From Eutreptiella sp. 'Long Island Sound 2002' (Eukaryota > Euglenozoa > Euglenophyceae > Eutreptiales > Eutreptiaceae), in assembly GCA_964036045.1 (NCBI GenBank), contig OZ038400.1:15187079-15251078 (forward strand): DNA of 64,000 bases, in the 5' to 3' direction. The notes beneath the pieces are model-generated. The model did not search any database, was not told where the DNA came from, and was given only the letters and a program-made list of their open reading frames with translations. Shown here in pieces: positions 14,125 through 25,218 of this stretch. Within the stretch, counting starts at the first letter, position 1; each line of letters starts with the position of its first letter. A program made the translations under genes and the position numbers.

Positions 14125-14860
14125 AGTGTGTACACCGTCGCGCGATCGCAGCAGAGAAAAATTAAAAAAACCAAGAAAAAGAGGCACAGCCAGCAAAAAT
14201 AAATGGTAAAATCGTGTTTTCCGACATCAGAAACCCCCCACAAATTTTTACGCCGCTGTTTGGCGAGGTCGAAAATGGTAGGACACTCACAGAAAAACAA
14301 CGAACACAAGAGCCGCCAAGACGGAAAAGCTGAACGTTGCGTGCCCCAAAACACTTAGCAAAGTGCATGCAGTAGGAGTAGGGGACTTGTGCGCGCCCCA
14401 ACACCAATAAGTAAAACAAAACGACGAGACAACATAGGGTAGGCGCCACGGGAACATGCCGACCGCCGAAACAAGTATGTTGCACGATGCGCCACGCTGC
14501 CACACGACGAAAGGGAGCCGAGGTGCGCAACGCACGAGGGAAAGGACACAACGGCCACACCACCACCAACAAGAGGGCACGCCCGCTAACATCCCCCGCA
14601 CGCATAGGACGAGGACGCCGTGAGACAAGGTGTGTGAAAGCATCAAGGAGAGGAGACCCCCCAAACGCAAAGCGCCACACGAAAAAACAGGGAAACCATG
14701 AAACACCATGAAACACACGCAAGAGGTATGCCCATGCACGCACACGCCAAGAGAGCCGCCGCAAGCACGCCAAGGTATAAACAACCCGCCGCCGAACCAA
14801 CCACCGCCACGAGCACCACGCCGCCGCCCAACCGCCCACGTATGCAATCTCTACTCTCTA
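14125..14860 (+). other. 5' end and leader of the element, no gene recognised
   Basis: The first 100 bases are A-rich (runs of AAAAA and AAAAAAA near 14156-14171) and unlike the GC-rich rest. After about 14480 the + strand becomes T-poor and rich in CA, CACG and GCC. Overlapping open frames on both strands (for example 14162-14839 on the minus strand) have biased, low-information composition (Trp/Cys/Val/Leu-rich on minus, Arg/Thr/Pro-rich on plus) and no recognisable motif, so I do not call them genes. Confidence 0.6.
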
Positions 14861-16030
14861 TACTCTAGGCCGCTCGCACGGAAAGAAGCATGGTATGAGG
14901 GACACCCGCACGTAACCAAAAGGAGGGCACCACACGCCACCGGAGAGCGCACCACCGCCACCACAAACACACATACCACAAACCAAGGGCACACGAAGAG
15001 CAAGAGGTATGCCCGCACACGCAAGGGTCCGACAAACGCTGCAAGCGCCAAAAGGTATGGAAAAAACTGCCAAGAGCCGCCGCTAATGGAGACGCAAGCG
15101 AACCGCGGCGCCAACGCGCCCACCAACCAAGCAACCGCCACGAGAACCACCCCCTTCCTCTCCCATCTCACTCTATAGGCTGCCAGCGCCGAGGAAAATG
15201 TGGACACCGCCAAAGAACACACAAAGAGCAAAAGGCCGCCAACACCGCGGAACGGAACATGAGTGGTATGAGGGAATACCTAATGGGCAGCCCAAGCGGA
15301 AAGAAGTGATGGTATGAAACCGGGAAACCACGAAACCGGGAGAAGGGAGCCACACGTAACCGGAGAGCACACACCACCGCCACCAAACACACAAACCACA
15401 AGCCGGAGGGCACAAAAAGGGCAAGTGGTACGCCCACACGCGCAAGCAAACACAAGCAAGGTATGGAGAGGCCAGAGCCCGCCGCCGCAAACGACACAAG
15501 GATGGAAGGGCCAAGGACGGACTAAAAGAACGAAGCGCACAACGCCGCCACACCAGCGCACCCGCCGACCGGGCAAATGACATGAAAACCACCCTCCTCC
15601 CTTGCTCTATATGCCATCAACACGAGAGGAAGCCGCCAACGCCAAAAAGTGGACACCGCCAACAAACAAATGAAGAACAAGAGGCCGCCAACGCCGTGGG
15701 ACGGAACAGAGTGGGACGGAGTGGCATGAGGGAATACCCAGGGGCAGCCCAAACGGAAAGAAGTGAGGATGGTATGAATGGTATGGATGCCCACACGCGC
15801 AAGCATACACAAGCAAGGTATGGCGAAGGAGCACGAACCCGCCGCCGCAAACGCCACGAGAAAGGGAGGACCAAGGATGGACAAGAGAAGGCGCCAAGAA
15901 AGCCACCCACCCTCCTCCCTCTCTCTATAGGCCATCAACGCGGGAGACGGCGTAGGAACACAACAAACAGGTCTGCCCCCGCAAGCGCAACACAACCACC
16001 ACCGCCACGGACAAGCACACCATGTTATGG
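14860..16030 (+). repeat. Diverged ~420-460-bp tandem repeats in the 5' region
   Basis: Several blocks recur at about 420-460 bp. A CTCTATAGGC-like block lies near 14862, 15170, 15603 and 15920. A block containing TGGACACCGCC lies at 15201 and 15650. GAGGGAATACC lies at 15270 and 15728. A GAGAGCAC...CCACCGCCACC block lies at 14943 and 15363. GGTATG is scattered through all of them. The copies are much more diverged than the downstream monomer array, so this looks like an older or different 5' repeat family. Confidence 0.65.
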
Positions 16031-16540
16031 CACGAAGGGTGAAGAGCGTACGCACACACGTAGACACAAGTGCGAAGACAGGTATGTTATACGCCGCGCA
16101 ACGGAGAACGCGACCGCAACGAACATGGGCACAGTATGTTACATGGTGACCGTACCAAGCCGCCGAAGGCCCACATGCCCCCATTCTTCCTTTGTCTCAC
16201 AGGACCCAACAAGAGAGAAAGACGAGCAGGCAAGGAAAAAGACCGAGACACGCACCAGGGCGGAGGCAGGAAAAAAGTGCATGCCAGGGAGGAGGGCGAG
16301 CCAACGGAGAGTAGAGGAAAGGGTAAAGGGCGACGAAGCCACGGAAGAAAGAGGGGAAAGCCAGCAGCCGAGCAAGGGACGCGCGCAGGGAAGGGGGCAC
16401 GGCAAGCACACGGCGAACACAACACCGCAACGAAGCACCGGAGAGGGGGGCACCAGAGGGACAGGCGAAAGGCAACACCACGCACCGCGGCACGCACCAC
16501 ACAGGCACCACACACACCGCACACACCCAACGAGCCCCAA
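16030..16540 (+). other. CA/AG-rich spacer, no gene recognised
   Basis: This is a purine-rich stretch followed by CACACACC-rich sequence leading into the monomer array. A 432-codon open frame (15582-16880) crosses it, but the product is Arg/Thr/Pro/His-rich without motifs and runs into the tandem repeats, so it is treated as compositional. Confidence 0.5.
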
Positions 16541-19500
16541 CAGCCCGCCCAGTGGGCGGGCAGTCGGGGGAGGGACAGCGCCTGACCTCAGGCGCCCCTC
16601 ACGATGGTGGAAGGCACCCCCCCCGGGGACGCCCTTCCGCCACCCCCACAGCGAGCAACGCCGGCCCGCAAGGGCGCACGCTGTGGGGCCGGTGCTGGGT
16701 GCCCACGCCCGCACCAACCGCACCCGGGACACACGGGTCGCGGAACCCTGGCCGCCCGCTCCGGAGGACGGGCGGCCGGGGGAGGGACAGCGCCTGACAC
16801 CAAGCGCCCCTCACAACGGTGGGAGGCCACCCCCCCCGGGGACGGCCCCCCACCACCCCCACGGCATGCAGCCCCCATAGGGCATGTAGGCCGCGGGCAC
16901 AGTGTCGGGCCCCCACACCCACACACCCGCGCCCACAGCACGTGGGTGGCGGACCCCAACAGCCCGCCCAGTGGGCGGGCAGTCGGGGGAGGGACAGCGC
17001 CTGACCTCAGGCGCCCCTCACGATGGTGGAAGGCACCCCCCCCGGGGACGCCCTTCCGCCACCCCCACAGCGAGCAAGGCCGGCCCGCAAGGGCGCACGC
17101 TGTGGGGCCGGTGCTGGGCGCCCACGCCCGCACCGACCGCACCCGGGACACACGGGCCGCGGAACCCTGGCTGCCCGCTCCAGAGGACGGGCGGCCGGGG
17201 GAGAGACAGCGCCTGACACCAAGCGCCCCTCACAACGGTGGCAGGCCACCCCCCCCGGGGACGGCCCCCCACCACCCCCGCGGCATGCAGCCCCCACAGG
17301 GCATGCAGGCCGCGGGGACAGTGTTGGGCCCCCACACCCACACACCCGCGCCCACAGCACGTGGGTGGCGGACCCCAACAGCCCGCCCAGTGGGCGGGCA
17401 GTCGGGGGAGGGACAGCGCCTGACCTCAGGCGCCCCTCACGATGGCGGAAGGCACCCCCCCCGGGGACGCCCTCCCGCCACCCCCACAGCGAGCAACGCC
17501 GGCCCGCAAGGGCGCACGCTATGGGGCCGGTGCTTGGTGCCCACGCCCGCACCGACCGCACCCGGGACACACGGGTCGCGGAACCCTGGCTGCCCGCTCC
17601 AGAGGACGGGCGGCCGGGGGAGGGACAGCGCCTGACACCAAGCGCCCCTCACAACGGTGGCAGGCCACCCCCCCCGGGGACGGCCCCCCACCACCCCCGC
17701 GGCATGCAGCCCCCACAGGGCATGCAGGCCGCGGGGACCATGTTGGGCCCTCACACCCACACACCCGCGCCCACAGCACGTGGGTGGCGGACCCCAACAG
17801 CCCGCCCGGTGGGCGGGCAGTCGGGGGAGGGACGGCGCCTGACCTCAGGCGCCCCTCACGATGGTGGAAGGCACCCCCCCCGGGGACGCCCTTCCGCCAC
17901 CCCCACAGCGAGCAACGCCGGCCCGCAAGGGCGCACGCTGTGGGGCCGGTGCTGGGCGCCCACGCCCGCACCGACCGCACCCGGGACACACGGGTCGCGG
18001 AACCCTGGCTGCCCGCTCCAGAGGACGGGCGGCCGGGGGAGGGACAGCGCCTGACACCAGGCGCCCCTCACAACGGTGGCAGGCCACCCCCCCCCGGGGA
18101 CGGCCCCCCACCACCCCCGCGGCACGCAGCCCCCACAGGGCATGCAGGCCAAGGGGACAGTGTTGGGCCCCCACACCCACACACCCGCGCCCATAGCACG
18201 TGGGTAGCGGACCCCAACAGCCCGCCCAGTGGGCGGGCAGTCGGGGGAGGGACGGCGTCTGGCCCCAGACGCCCCTCACAATGGTGGAAGGCACCCCCCC
18301 CGGGGACGCCCTCCCGCCACCCCCACAGCGAGCAACGCCGGCCCGCAAGGGCGCACACTGTGGGGCCGGTGCTGGGTCCCCACGCCCGCACCGACCGCAC
18401 CCGGGACACACGGGTCGCGGAACCCTGGCTGCCCGCTCCAGAGGACGGGCGGCCGGTGGGGGACAGCGCCTGACACCAGGCGCCCCTCACAACGGTGGCA
18501 GGCCACCCCCCCCGGGGACGGCCCCCCACCACCCCCGCGACATGCAGCCCCACAAGGCAGGCGGGCCGCGGGGACCGTGTTGGGCCCCCACACCCACACA
18601 CCCGCGCCCACAGCACGTGGGTAGCGGACCCCAACAGCCCGCCCAGTGGGCGGGCAGTCGGGGGAGGGACAGCGCCTGACCTCAGACGCCCCCCACAATG
18701 GTGGAAGGCACCCCCCCCGGGGACGCCCTTCCGCCACCCCCACAGCGAGCAACGCCGGCCCGCAAGGGCGCACGCTATGGGGCCGGTGCTGGGTCCCCGC
18801 GCCCGCACCGACCGCACCCGGGACACACGGGTCGCGGAACCCTGGCTGCCCGCTCCAGAGGACGGGCGGCCGGGGGAGGGACAGCGCCTGACACCAAGCG
18901 CCCCTCACAACGGTGGCAGGCCACCCCCCCGGGGACGGCCCCCCACCACCCCCGCGGCATGCAGCCCCACAGGGCGGGCGGGCCGCGGGGACCGTGTTGG
19001 GCCCCCACACCCACACACCCGCGCCCACAGCCAGCACGTGGGTGGCGGACCCCAACAGCCCGCCCAGTGGGCGGGCAGTCGGGGGAGGGACGGCGCCTGG
19101 CCTCAGACGCCCCCCACAATGGTGGAAGGCACCCCCCCCGGGGACGCCCCTCCGCCACCCCCACAGCGAGCAACGCCGGCCCACAAGGGCGCACGCTGTG
19201 GGGCCGGTGCTGGGTCCACACGCCCGCACCAACCGCACCCGGGACACACGGGTCGCGGAACCCAGGCTGCCCGCTCCAGAGGAAGGGCGGCAGGGGGAGG
19301 GACAGCGCCTGACACCAGGCGCCCCTCACAACAGTGCCAGGCCACCCCCCCCGGGGACAGCCCCCCACCACCCCCGCGGCACGCAGCCCCCACAGGGCAT
19401 GCAGGCCAAGGGGACAGTGTTGGGCCCCCACACCCACACACCCGCGCCCACAGCACATAGGCGGCGGGCCCCAACAGCCCGCCCAGTGGGCGGGCAGTCG

Positions 19501-21450
19501 GGGGAGGGACGGCGCCTGGCCTCAGACGCCCCCCACAATGGTGGAAGGCACCCCCCACGGGGACGCCCTTCCGCCACCCCCACAGCGAGCAACGCCGGCC
19601 CGCGAGGGCGCACGCTGTGGGGCCGGTGCCGGGTCCCCACGCCAGCACCGACCGCACCCGGGACACACGGGTCGCGGAACCCTGGCTGCCCGCTCCAGAG
19701 GACGGGCGGCCGGGGGAGGGACAGCGCCTGACACCAGGCGCCCCTCACAACGGTGGCAGGCCACCCCCCCCGGGGACGGCCCCCCACCACCCCCGCGGCA
19801 CGCGGCCCCCACAGGGCATGCACGCCAAGGGGACAGTGCTGGGCCCCCACACCCACACACCCACGCCCACAGCACGTGGGTGGCGGACCCCAACAGCCCG
19901 CCCAGTGGGCGGGCAGTCGGGGGAGGGACGGCGCCTGACCTCAGACGCCCCTCACAATGGTGGAAGGCACCCCCCCCCGGGGACGCCCTTCCGCCACCCC
20001 CACAGCGAGCAACGCCGGCCCGCAAGGGCGCACGCTGTGGGGCCGGTGCTGGGTCCCCACGCCCGCACCGACCGCACCCGGGACACACGGGTCGCGAAAC
20101 CCTGGATGCCCGCTCCAGAGGACGGGCGGCCGGGGGAGGGACAGCGCCTGACTATAGGCGCCCTTCACAACGGTGGCAGGCCACCCCCCCCGGGGACGGC
20201 CCCCCACCACCCCCGCGGCACGCAGCCCCCACAGGGCATGCAGGCCAAGGGGACAGTGTTGGGCCCCCACACCCACGCACCCGCGCCCACAGCACGTGGG
20301 TGGCGGACCCCAACAGCCCGCCCAATAGGCGGGCGGTCGGGGGAGGGACAGCGCCTGACCTCAGACGCCCCCCACAATGGTGGAAGGCACCCCCCCCGGG
20401 GACGGCCTTCCGCCACCCCCACAGCGAGCAACACCGGCCCGCAAGAGCGCACGCTGTGGGGCCGGTGCTGGGTCCTGTCCTCACGCCCACACCGACCGCA
20501 CCCGGGACACACGGGTCGCGGAACCCTGGCTGCCCGCTCCAGAGGACGGACGGCCGGGGGAGGGACAGCGCCTGACACCAGGCGCCCCTCACAGCAGCGG
20601 CAGGCCACCCCCCCCGGGGGCGGCCCCTCGCCACCCCCGCGGCATGCAGCCTCCACAGGGCATGCAGGCCAAGGGGACAGTGTTGGGCCCCCACACCCAC
20701 ACACCCGCGCCCACAGCACGTGAGTGGCGGACCCCAACAGCCCGCCCCAGTGGGCGGGCAGTCGGGGGAGGGACAGCGCCTGGCCTCAGACGCCCCTCAC
20801 AATGGTGGAAGGCACCCCCCCCGGGAACGCCCTTCCGCCACCCCCACAACGAGCAACGCCGGCCCGCAAGGGCGCACGCTGTGGGACCGGTGCTAGGTCC
20901 CCACGCCCGCACCGACCGCACCCGGGACACACGGGTCGCGGAGCCCTGGCTGCCCGCTCCGGAGGACGGGCGGCAGGGGGAGGGACAGCGTCTGACGCCA
21001 GGCGCCCCTCACAATGGTGGAAGGCACCCCCCCCGGGGACGCCCTTCCGCCACCCCCACAGCGAGCAACGCCGGCCCGCAAGGGCGCACGTTGTGGGGCC
21101 GGTGCTGGGTCCCCACGCCCGCACCGACCGCACCCGGGACACACGGGTCGCGGAACCCTGGCCACCCGCTCCAGAGGACGGGCGGCCGGGGGAGGGACAG
21201 CGTCTGACACCAAGCGCCCCTCGCAACGGTGACAGGCCACCCCCCCGGGGACAGCCCCCCACGACCCCCGCGGCATGCAGCCCCCACAGGGCATGCAGGC
21301 CAGGGGGACAGTGGCGGACCCCAACAGCCCGCCCAATAGGCGGGCAGTCAGGGGAGGGACAGCGCCTAACGCCAGACGCCCCTCACACAATGATGGAAGG
21401 CACCCCCCCCGGGGACGCCCCTCCGCCACCCCTACAACGAGCAACGCACC
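16540..21450 (+). repeat. 5' monomer array: ~12 tandem 419-bp units, each a dimer of ~210-bp halves
   Basis: The block ATGGTGGAAGGCACC recurs at 16604, 17023, 17442, 17861, 18281, 18698, 19119, 19538, 19957, 20377 and 20802, with spacings of 417-425 and mostly 419. Each unit has two related halves: one reads ...CCTCACGATGGTGGAAGGCACC, the other ...CCTCACAACGGTGGCAGGCCACC, and both are followed by a C8-GGGGAC block. A first-type half at 21014, only 212 bp after the previous one, and a degraded one near 21389 show the end of the array. The array stops just before the polyprotein start, the arrangement of 5'-UTR monomers in some LINEs such as mouse L1. Long open frames across it are artefacts of a 419-bp, low-stop, GC-rich unit. 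Confidence 0.92.
16543..16561. promoter_or_regulatory. GC-box palindrome in each 5' monomer (representative copy)
   Basis: GCCCGCCCAGTGGGCGGGC is an 8-bp inverted repeat around AGT. It occurs once per 419-bp unit, about 12 times, with AATAGG variants near 20322 and 21330, and again in the 3' UTR copy near 36280. It is followed at 16578-16595 by a second dyad, GCGCCTGA-CC-TCAGGCGC. GGGCGGG matches the GC-box core bound by Sp1-like factors in animals. A promoter role here is inference from repetition and position upstream of the coding region. Confidence 0.4.
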
Positions 21451-21523
21451 AACGCACCCACGCGCCCGCCAGCCACGGGACATCCGCACCCCACCCCCTG
21501 CTCTTAGGCACAGCAACACAACA
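21450..21523 (+). other. Junction between monomer array and coding region
   Basis: A short C-rich, non-repeat leader (ACGCACCAACGC..., CTCTTAGGCACAGCAACACAAC) links the last degraded monomer to the first good ATG. The context ACAATGG has A at -3 and G at +4, favourable for eukaryotic initiation. Confidence 0.5.
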
Positions 21524-24500
21524 ATGGCGGAACCCGCGGCCCTACGCAAAACACGCCCCCGATCTCCGACGCTGGACGCGGCACACGAGGTCATCAGGGC
21601 ACTGGGACTCAGAGACGGCGACGGAGACCCCCCACAAGGGGACGCGGACACGGACTCCGACCTGGAGGAAATCCCGGGGCCCTCCACGGGAGGCGCGCCC
21701 GCGGAACCTGCGCCGCCGGCGGGCAGCGTGCCCGCCCTCTGCCCCGCGTGGAAACGGGGCCACTGCACCGGCGAAGGCCGGTGCCCCAAGCAGCACCCTC
21801 AGCCCGGCCCCGATGACGGGGCGCTGCCCGAGGTGAGGCCCGCGGCCGCATGCGCCGCCCTACGCTACGGGGTGGCGCAGGGCTGGATCCTGGATGAGAC
21901 CGCACGCGGCAGCGTGAACATCCAGGAGGCCGTCGACCGAGTCACCCACGCGGGGCAGGCGGCAGTGGCCTTGCACACCCGGGGCCGCCACGGCGGACCC
22001 GCAGAGGGGATCATTGTGGAACCCTCGGGAATGGTGCTGGTCCTGGCGGCGGACATGGTCCGAGGGGTGCTCCACGCATCCCGTGTGCGGCGGGCGTGCC
22101 CACAATGGACCATCCAGGTGTACACCCCCCCACGGGCGTGGCCCTTCTCCACGTGGGCGGTGCTCGCCGTCATGTGGCACTTGGCACCAGAGGACGCCCC
22201 CACAGGGACCGCGGAGGAAATAGCCCGGGACCTCCACACCTGGCCGGCCGACCAAGATTACCCCTGGCGCAGGCCCCGGGGCGGCCTCCCAGTGGCACCC
22301 GCGGCGGAGGGGCTCAGCCTCGCGGCAACCCTCCAACGGCACCCCGACAAGAGGGCACGCCACTTCCTGCAGACGGGCACGGTCCCGGCCGCCCCGCCAG
22401 AGTCCGAGTGGCGGTGGGACGCAGGGGAGGCGCAACCGCTGCCGGGCCCCTGGGTCCTCCCGTTGTGGTATCTGCCCATGGACACCCTGGCCCACGCCAC
22501 TCAAGCCGTCAAGGGTGCTTTCCCGCAGCCGCTCCTCCCCGGCGTGGCCCTGCTCCGCAGCCTGCAGGCGGGGGCCGCCTGGGTACGGTGGAAGGAAGGA
22601 GGCGGGCGCTCGAGCCCCTATTTCCCCCTGGTCCAGGGCCAAGCGCTGCTCCACGCCGAGGGAATGGGGACCGTGGAATGGGGGGCGATCGTGCCCGGCA
22701 CGGCGTGCAGGTGGATCACAGCGGCCGCCCCACAGCCCATGCGGTCGCCGCCGGCGTGCCACCGCCTCCTACGGACGGTCCCCTCTTTGGCCCCCCAACA
22801 CGCCTTTACGAGGGACGTGTGGAAGGCCATACTGAGCCACACCAGAGAATGGCTAACGAACCCGGGTGCACGGTACCCGCCGGGACCGGTGCTCGAACAA
22901 CTCACGGCCCCCACCCCCGGGGTCCGCCACGCCCTGCACAGGGCGTCGGCTCTCACGGAGCAGCTCACCGACGAGGTGCTGGACCTGGCGCTGGAGCCGC
23001 TGCGGGTGCTTTACCCGCAGACCCACATCCCACCCGCGGGCACGTCCAACCGCCTGGGCCGCCTGGGGTTGCAGCGCCGCGTCGAGGCCGCGCACCCGGG
23101 AGGCGTGGTTGAACAGTGGCTAACGCCCCGCAACCCGTCCGCCGCGGAAGGCCACTGGTACCTACACCAACTCCTCTTCCTACCGCGGGCGGCCCCGGAA
23201 CACCGCCGGCAAAACCCGTACCACACGCACCCGGAGCGCCGAGACGCGCAGGGCTTCCCGCAGCCAGTCCCGCCCGCCCTCCTGCCGGGGCAGGGCCCGG
23301 AGGCGCTGCAGCAGGCCCCCCCGCTCGACACCGCCACCACGGTACAACAAAGGGGACGCGACGGCGCGGATGGCGCCGAACCGGACGCCACGAACTGCGG
23401 AGCGGTGGCCTGGATGGCAGCCTGCAGGCACCTCGCCCGGGATGCCACGGGGCTCCGGCAGTACAGGCCAACGGACCGCACGGCGCTGGCGTCCGCGGTC
23501 GCGGCCGTCACCATGGGTCCCGTGGCGGCGTGGCCGGCGCAACTGCTGCCCCGCGTCCCCTGCCGCGACACGCAGCCCCGCCCGCCGGCCGCAACGCACG
23601 CGCCGACGGCGCCCCTCACGGCGGAGCAGCTATACGTCGTCGCGGCAGCGTTGCTAGCGGACGGCGGGGAGAGCTTCGTCCACCACCACGGCCCGGCGCA
23701 GATTGCGGGAAGCATACAAGGGCCGCAGCGCGATGCACCAGACCCGTGGCACGCCACACTCCGCGGGCGCACCCGCGTCTGGGATGCGGGCGATGGCACA
23801 CCCCCATGCGGACCTCAGCAGGGGGAGGCACTGGTGCTGCAGACGGCAGGCTACTAGGCCATCCTGCACGGCCACGCCAGAGGGTACCGGTCGCACGTCC
23901 TGGACGGAGGCCGCTGGACTGTCTGGCACAGCACCACCAGGCAAGGAGCATTCCCGCCCCTGCCCCACGTCAACTGGCAGCAGGGGCCCACCCAGGCCTA
24001 CTATATGTCGGCGGACCCCTGGCCGCTGGCTGTCCTGCTACACACCGTCAGCGCCCCCAACAAGAGGCAGGAACCGGGGTGGGTCAACCCCCCCGCACTG
24101 GTGTGGAGCCCCGACCAGGAGGAACATCTACGGGCCGCGTGGCAGGGAGACGCCATCAGGGCCACGGACGTCCCGGACCTCCACGCGGGATCAATCACGC
24201 ACGCCCGCCCGGCGGCTACCCTGGCGGTGGCCCAACGGGGACAGCAGAACCCGCAGTGGGTGGTCTGCATGTTCAGCCCGGCGGACGCGCACATCGTCGT
24301 CTGCGACCCCGAGCGCCTGTCAGGGCCCGAAGCCGTGAACCGCGTGGCAGACTGTACCCGCATGATCGTCAAGGCGCTACGGGAGGGCGAACACCACGCC
24401 CTCCCGCTCCAGGTCAGACTGAAGGACAACGCCCGGGCGGCGAGGCCGGGGGTGTGGCCAGCAGCGGCGCACCCCGCCGACCTAGAGCTCCAGCTGGCGG

Positions 24501-25218
24501 TCCCGACCACAGTGTACCACTGGCTACAAGCCTTCCACGACCTGCGGTGGAGGGGCAAACCCGACCGCCAAATCGGCTCCACACACTGGCAAACGTGGCT
24601 GCAAGCGGACGTGCAGCGCGATCCCATCCGGGGTCTCGGGCCCGCGCCCGCGACACGAGCCCTCGATACGGCGGCCCCGGGCCGCACGCTGGCGCCACAC
24701 ACGGTCCCACTGGCCAATCTGCCCTTCGAACCAGCAGCGGAGGGCGCCATCCGGAAGTCGGTGCCGCTCCCCCCGGCGCGAGGGGCCACGGAGCCGACGA
24801 AATGCCCCCTGTGTGCGGACAAGTACTACACAAGCGGGGCAATGCTGGAGCACCTGGCGTGGCACGCGGTGCACGCTGCGGCCCCGGTGGACGACAAGGA
24901 GGCGGCCTCCAACATCCTGCAAGGGAGGGCACGGAGGTCCCCATGGCACGCCCCGTACGCCTGGCGCCCCCCCCCCCCCAGGCGGCCGACCACGCAGACG
25001 GCGATGAGGAGGCACCCGGGGCAGCCCCGGTGCCCGGCGGTGCGGGCCAACCAGGGTCCATCCCCGCGGGGCTGGCCCCCCTGGCTCCCCTGGCTCCCCC
25101 GGCCCCCCGGGCCCCCCTGTGGGCGGCCCCGCTGGGAACGGGCTCAGCGGATGCGGCGCACCCGGATGCTCTGGCTGCGCCGGCGAACCCAGCGGCGATG
25201 CCGATACGGGATAGCTGA
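21524..25218 (+). pseudogene. Polyprotein N-terminal part: CCCH zinc finger, cysteine-protease-like domain, C2H2 zinc finger
   Basis: I start at the ATG at 21524 because upstream in-frame ATGs lie in the monomer array. Residues 73-91 form a CCCH finger (C73-x7-C81-x5-C87-x3-H91, CPAWKRGHC...CPKQH). An unrecognised region follows. Near residue 625 TNCGAVAWMAA resembles the Cys box of papain-fold deubiquitinases (USP/OTU type), and near residue 782 HGHARGYRSHV...GRWTVW resembles a His box. Residues 1094-1114 form a C2H2 finger (CPLC-x12-HLAWH). A TAG at 23855-23857 interrupts the protease domain; the frame is open on both sides of it. A 13-C run (24967-24979) then appears to shift the frame into a Pro/Ala-rich linker that ends in a TGA at 25216-25218, after which the same frame runs into the endonuclease. 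LINE zinc fingers usually bind nucleic acid and the protease could process the polyprotein; both roles are inference. The protease subclass is uncertain. Confidence 0.75.

Noticed and set aside
16604-21236. Long open frames of 156-413 codons in all frames across the 419-bp units
   Set aside because: All are Pro/Gly/Arg-rich translations of the GC-rich tandem unit, present in both strands at once, with no protein-like region.
23116-24960. 700-codon open frame on the + strand overlapping the protease region
   Set aside because: It is a shadow frame in GC-rich DNA (Gly/Arg/Ala/Pro-rich). The zinc fingers and protease boxes lie in the other frame up to the C run; only the part after 24980 is likely real.
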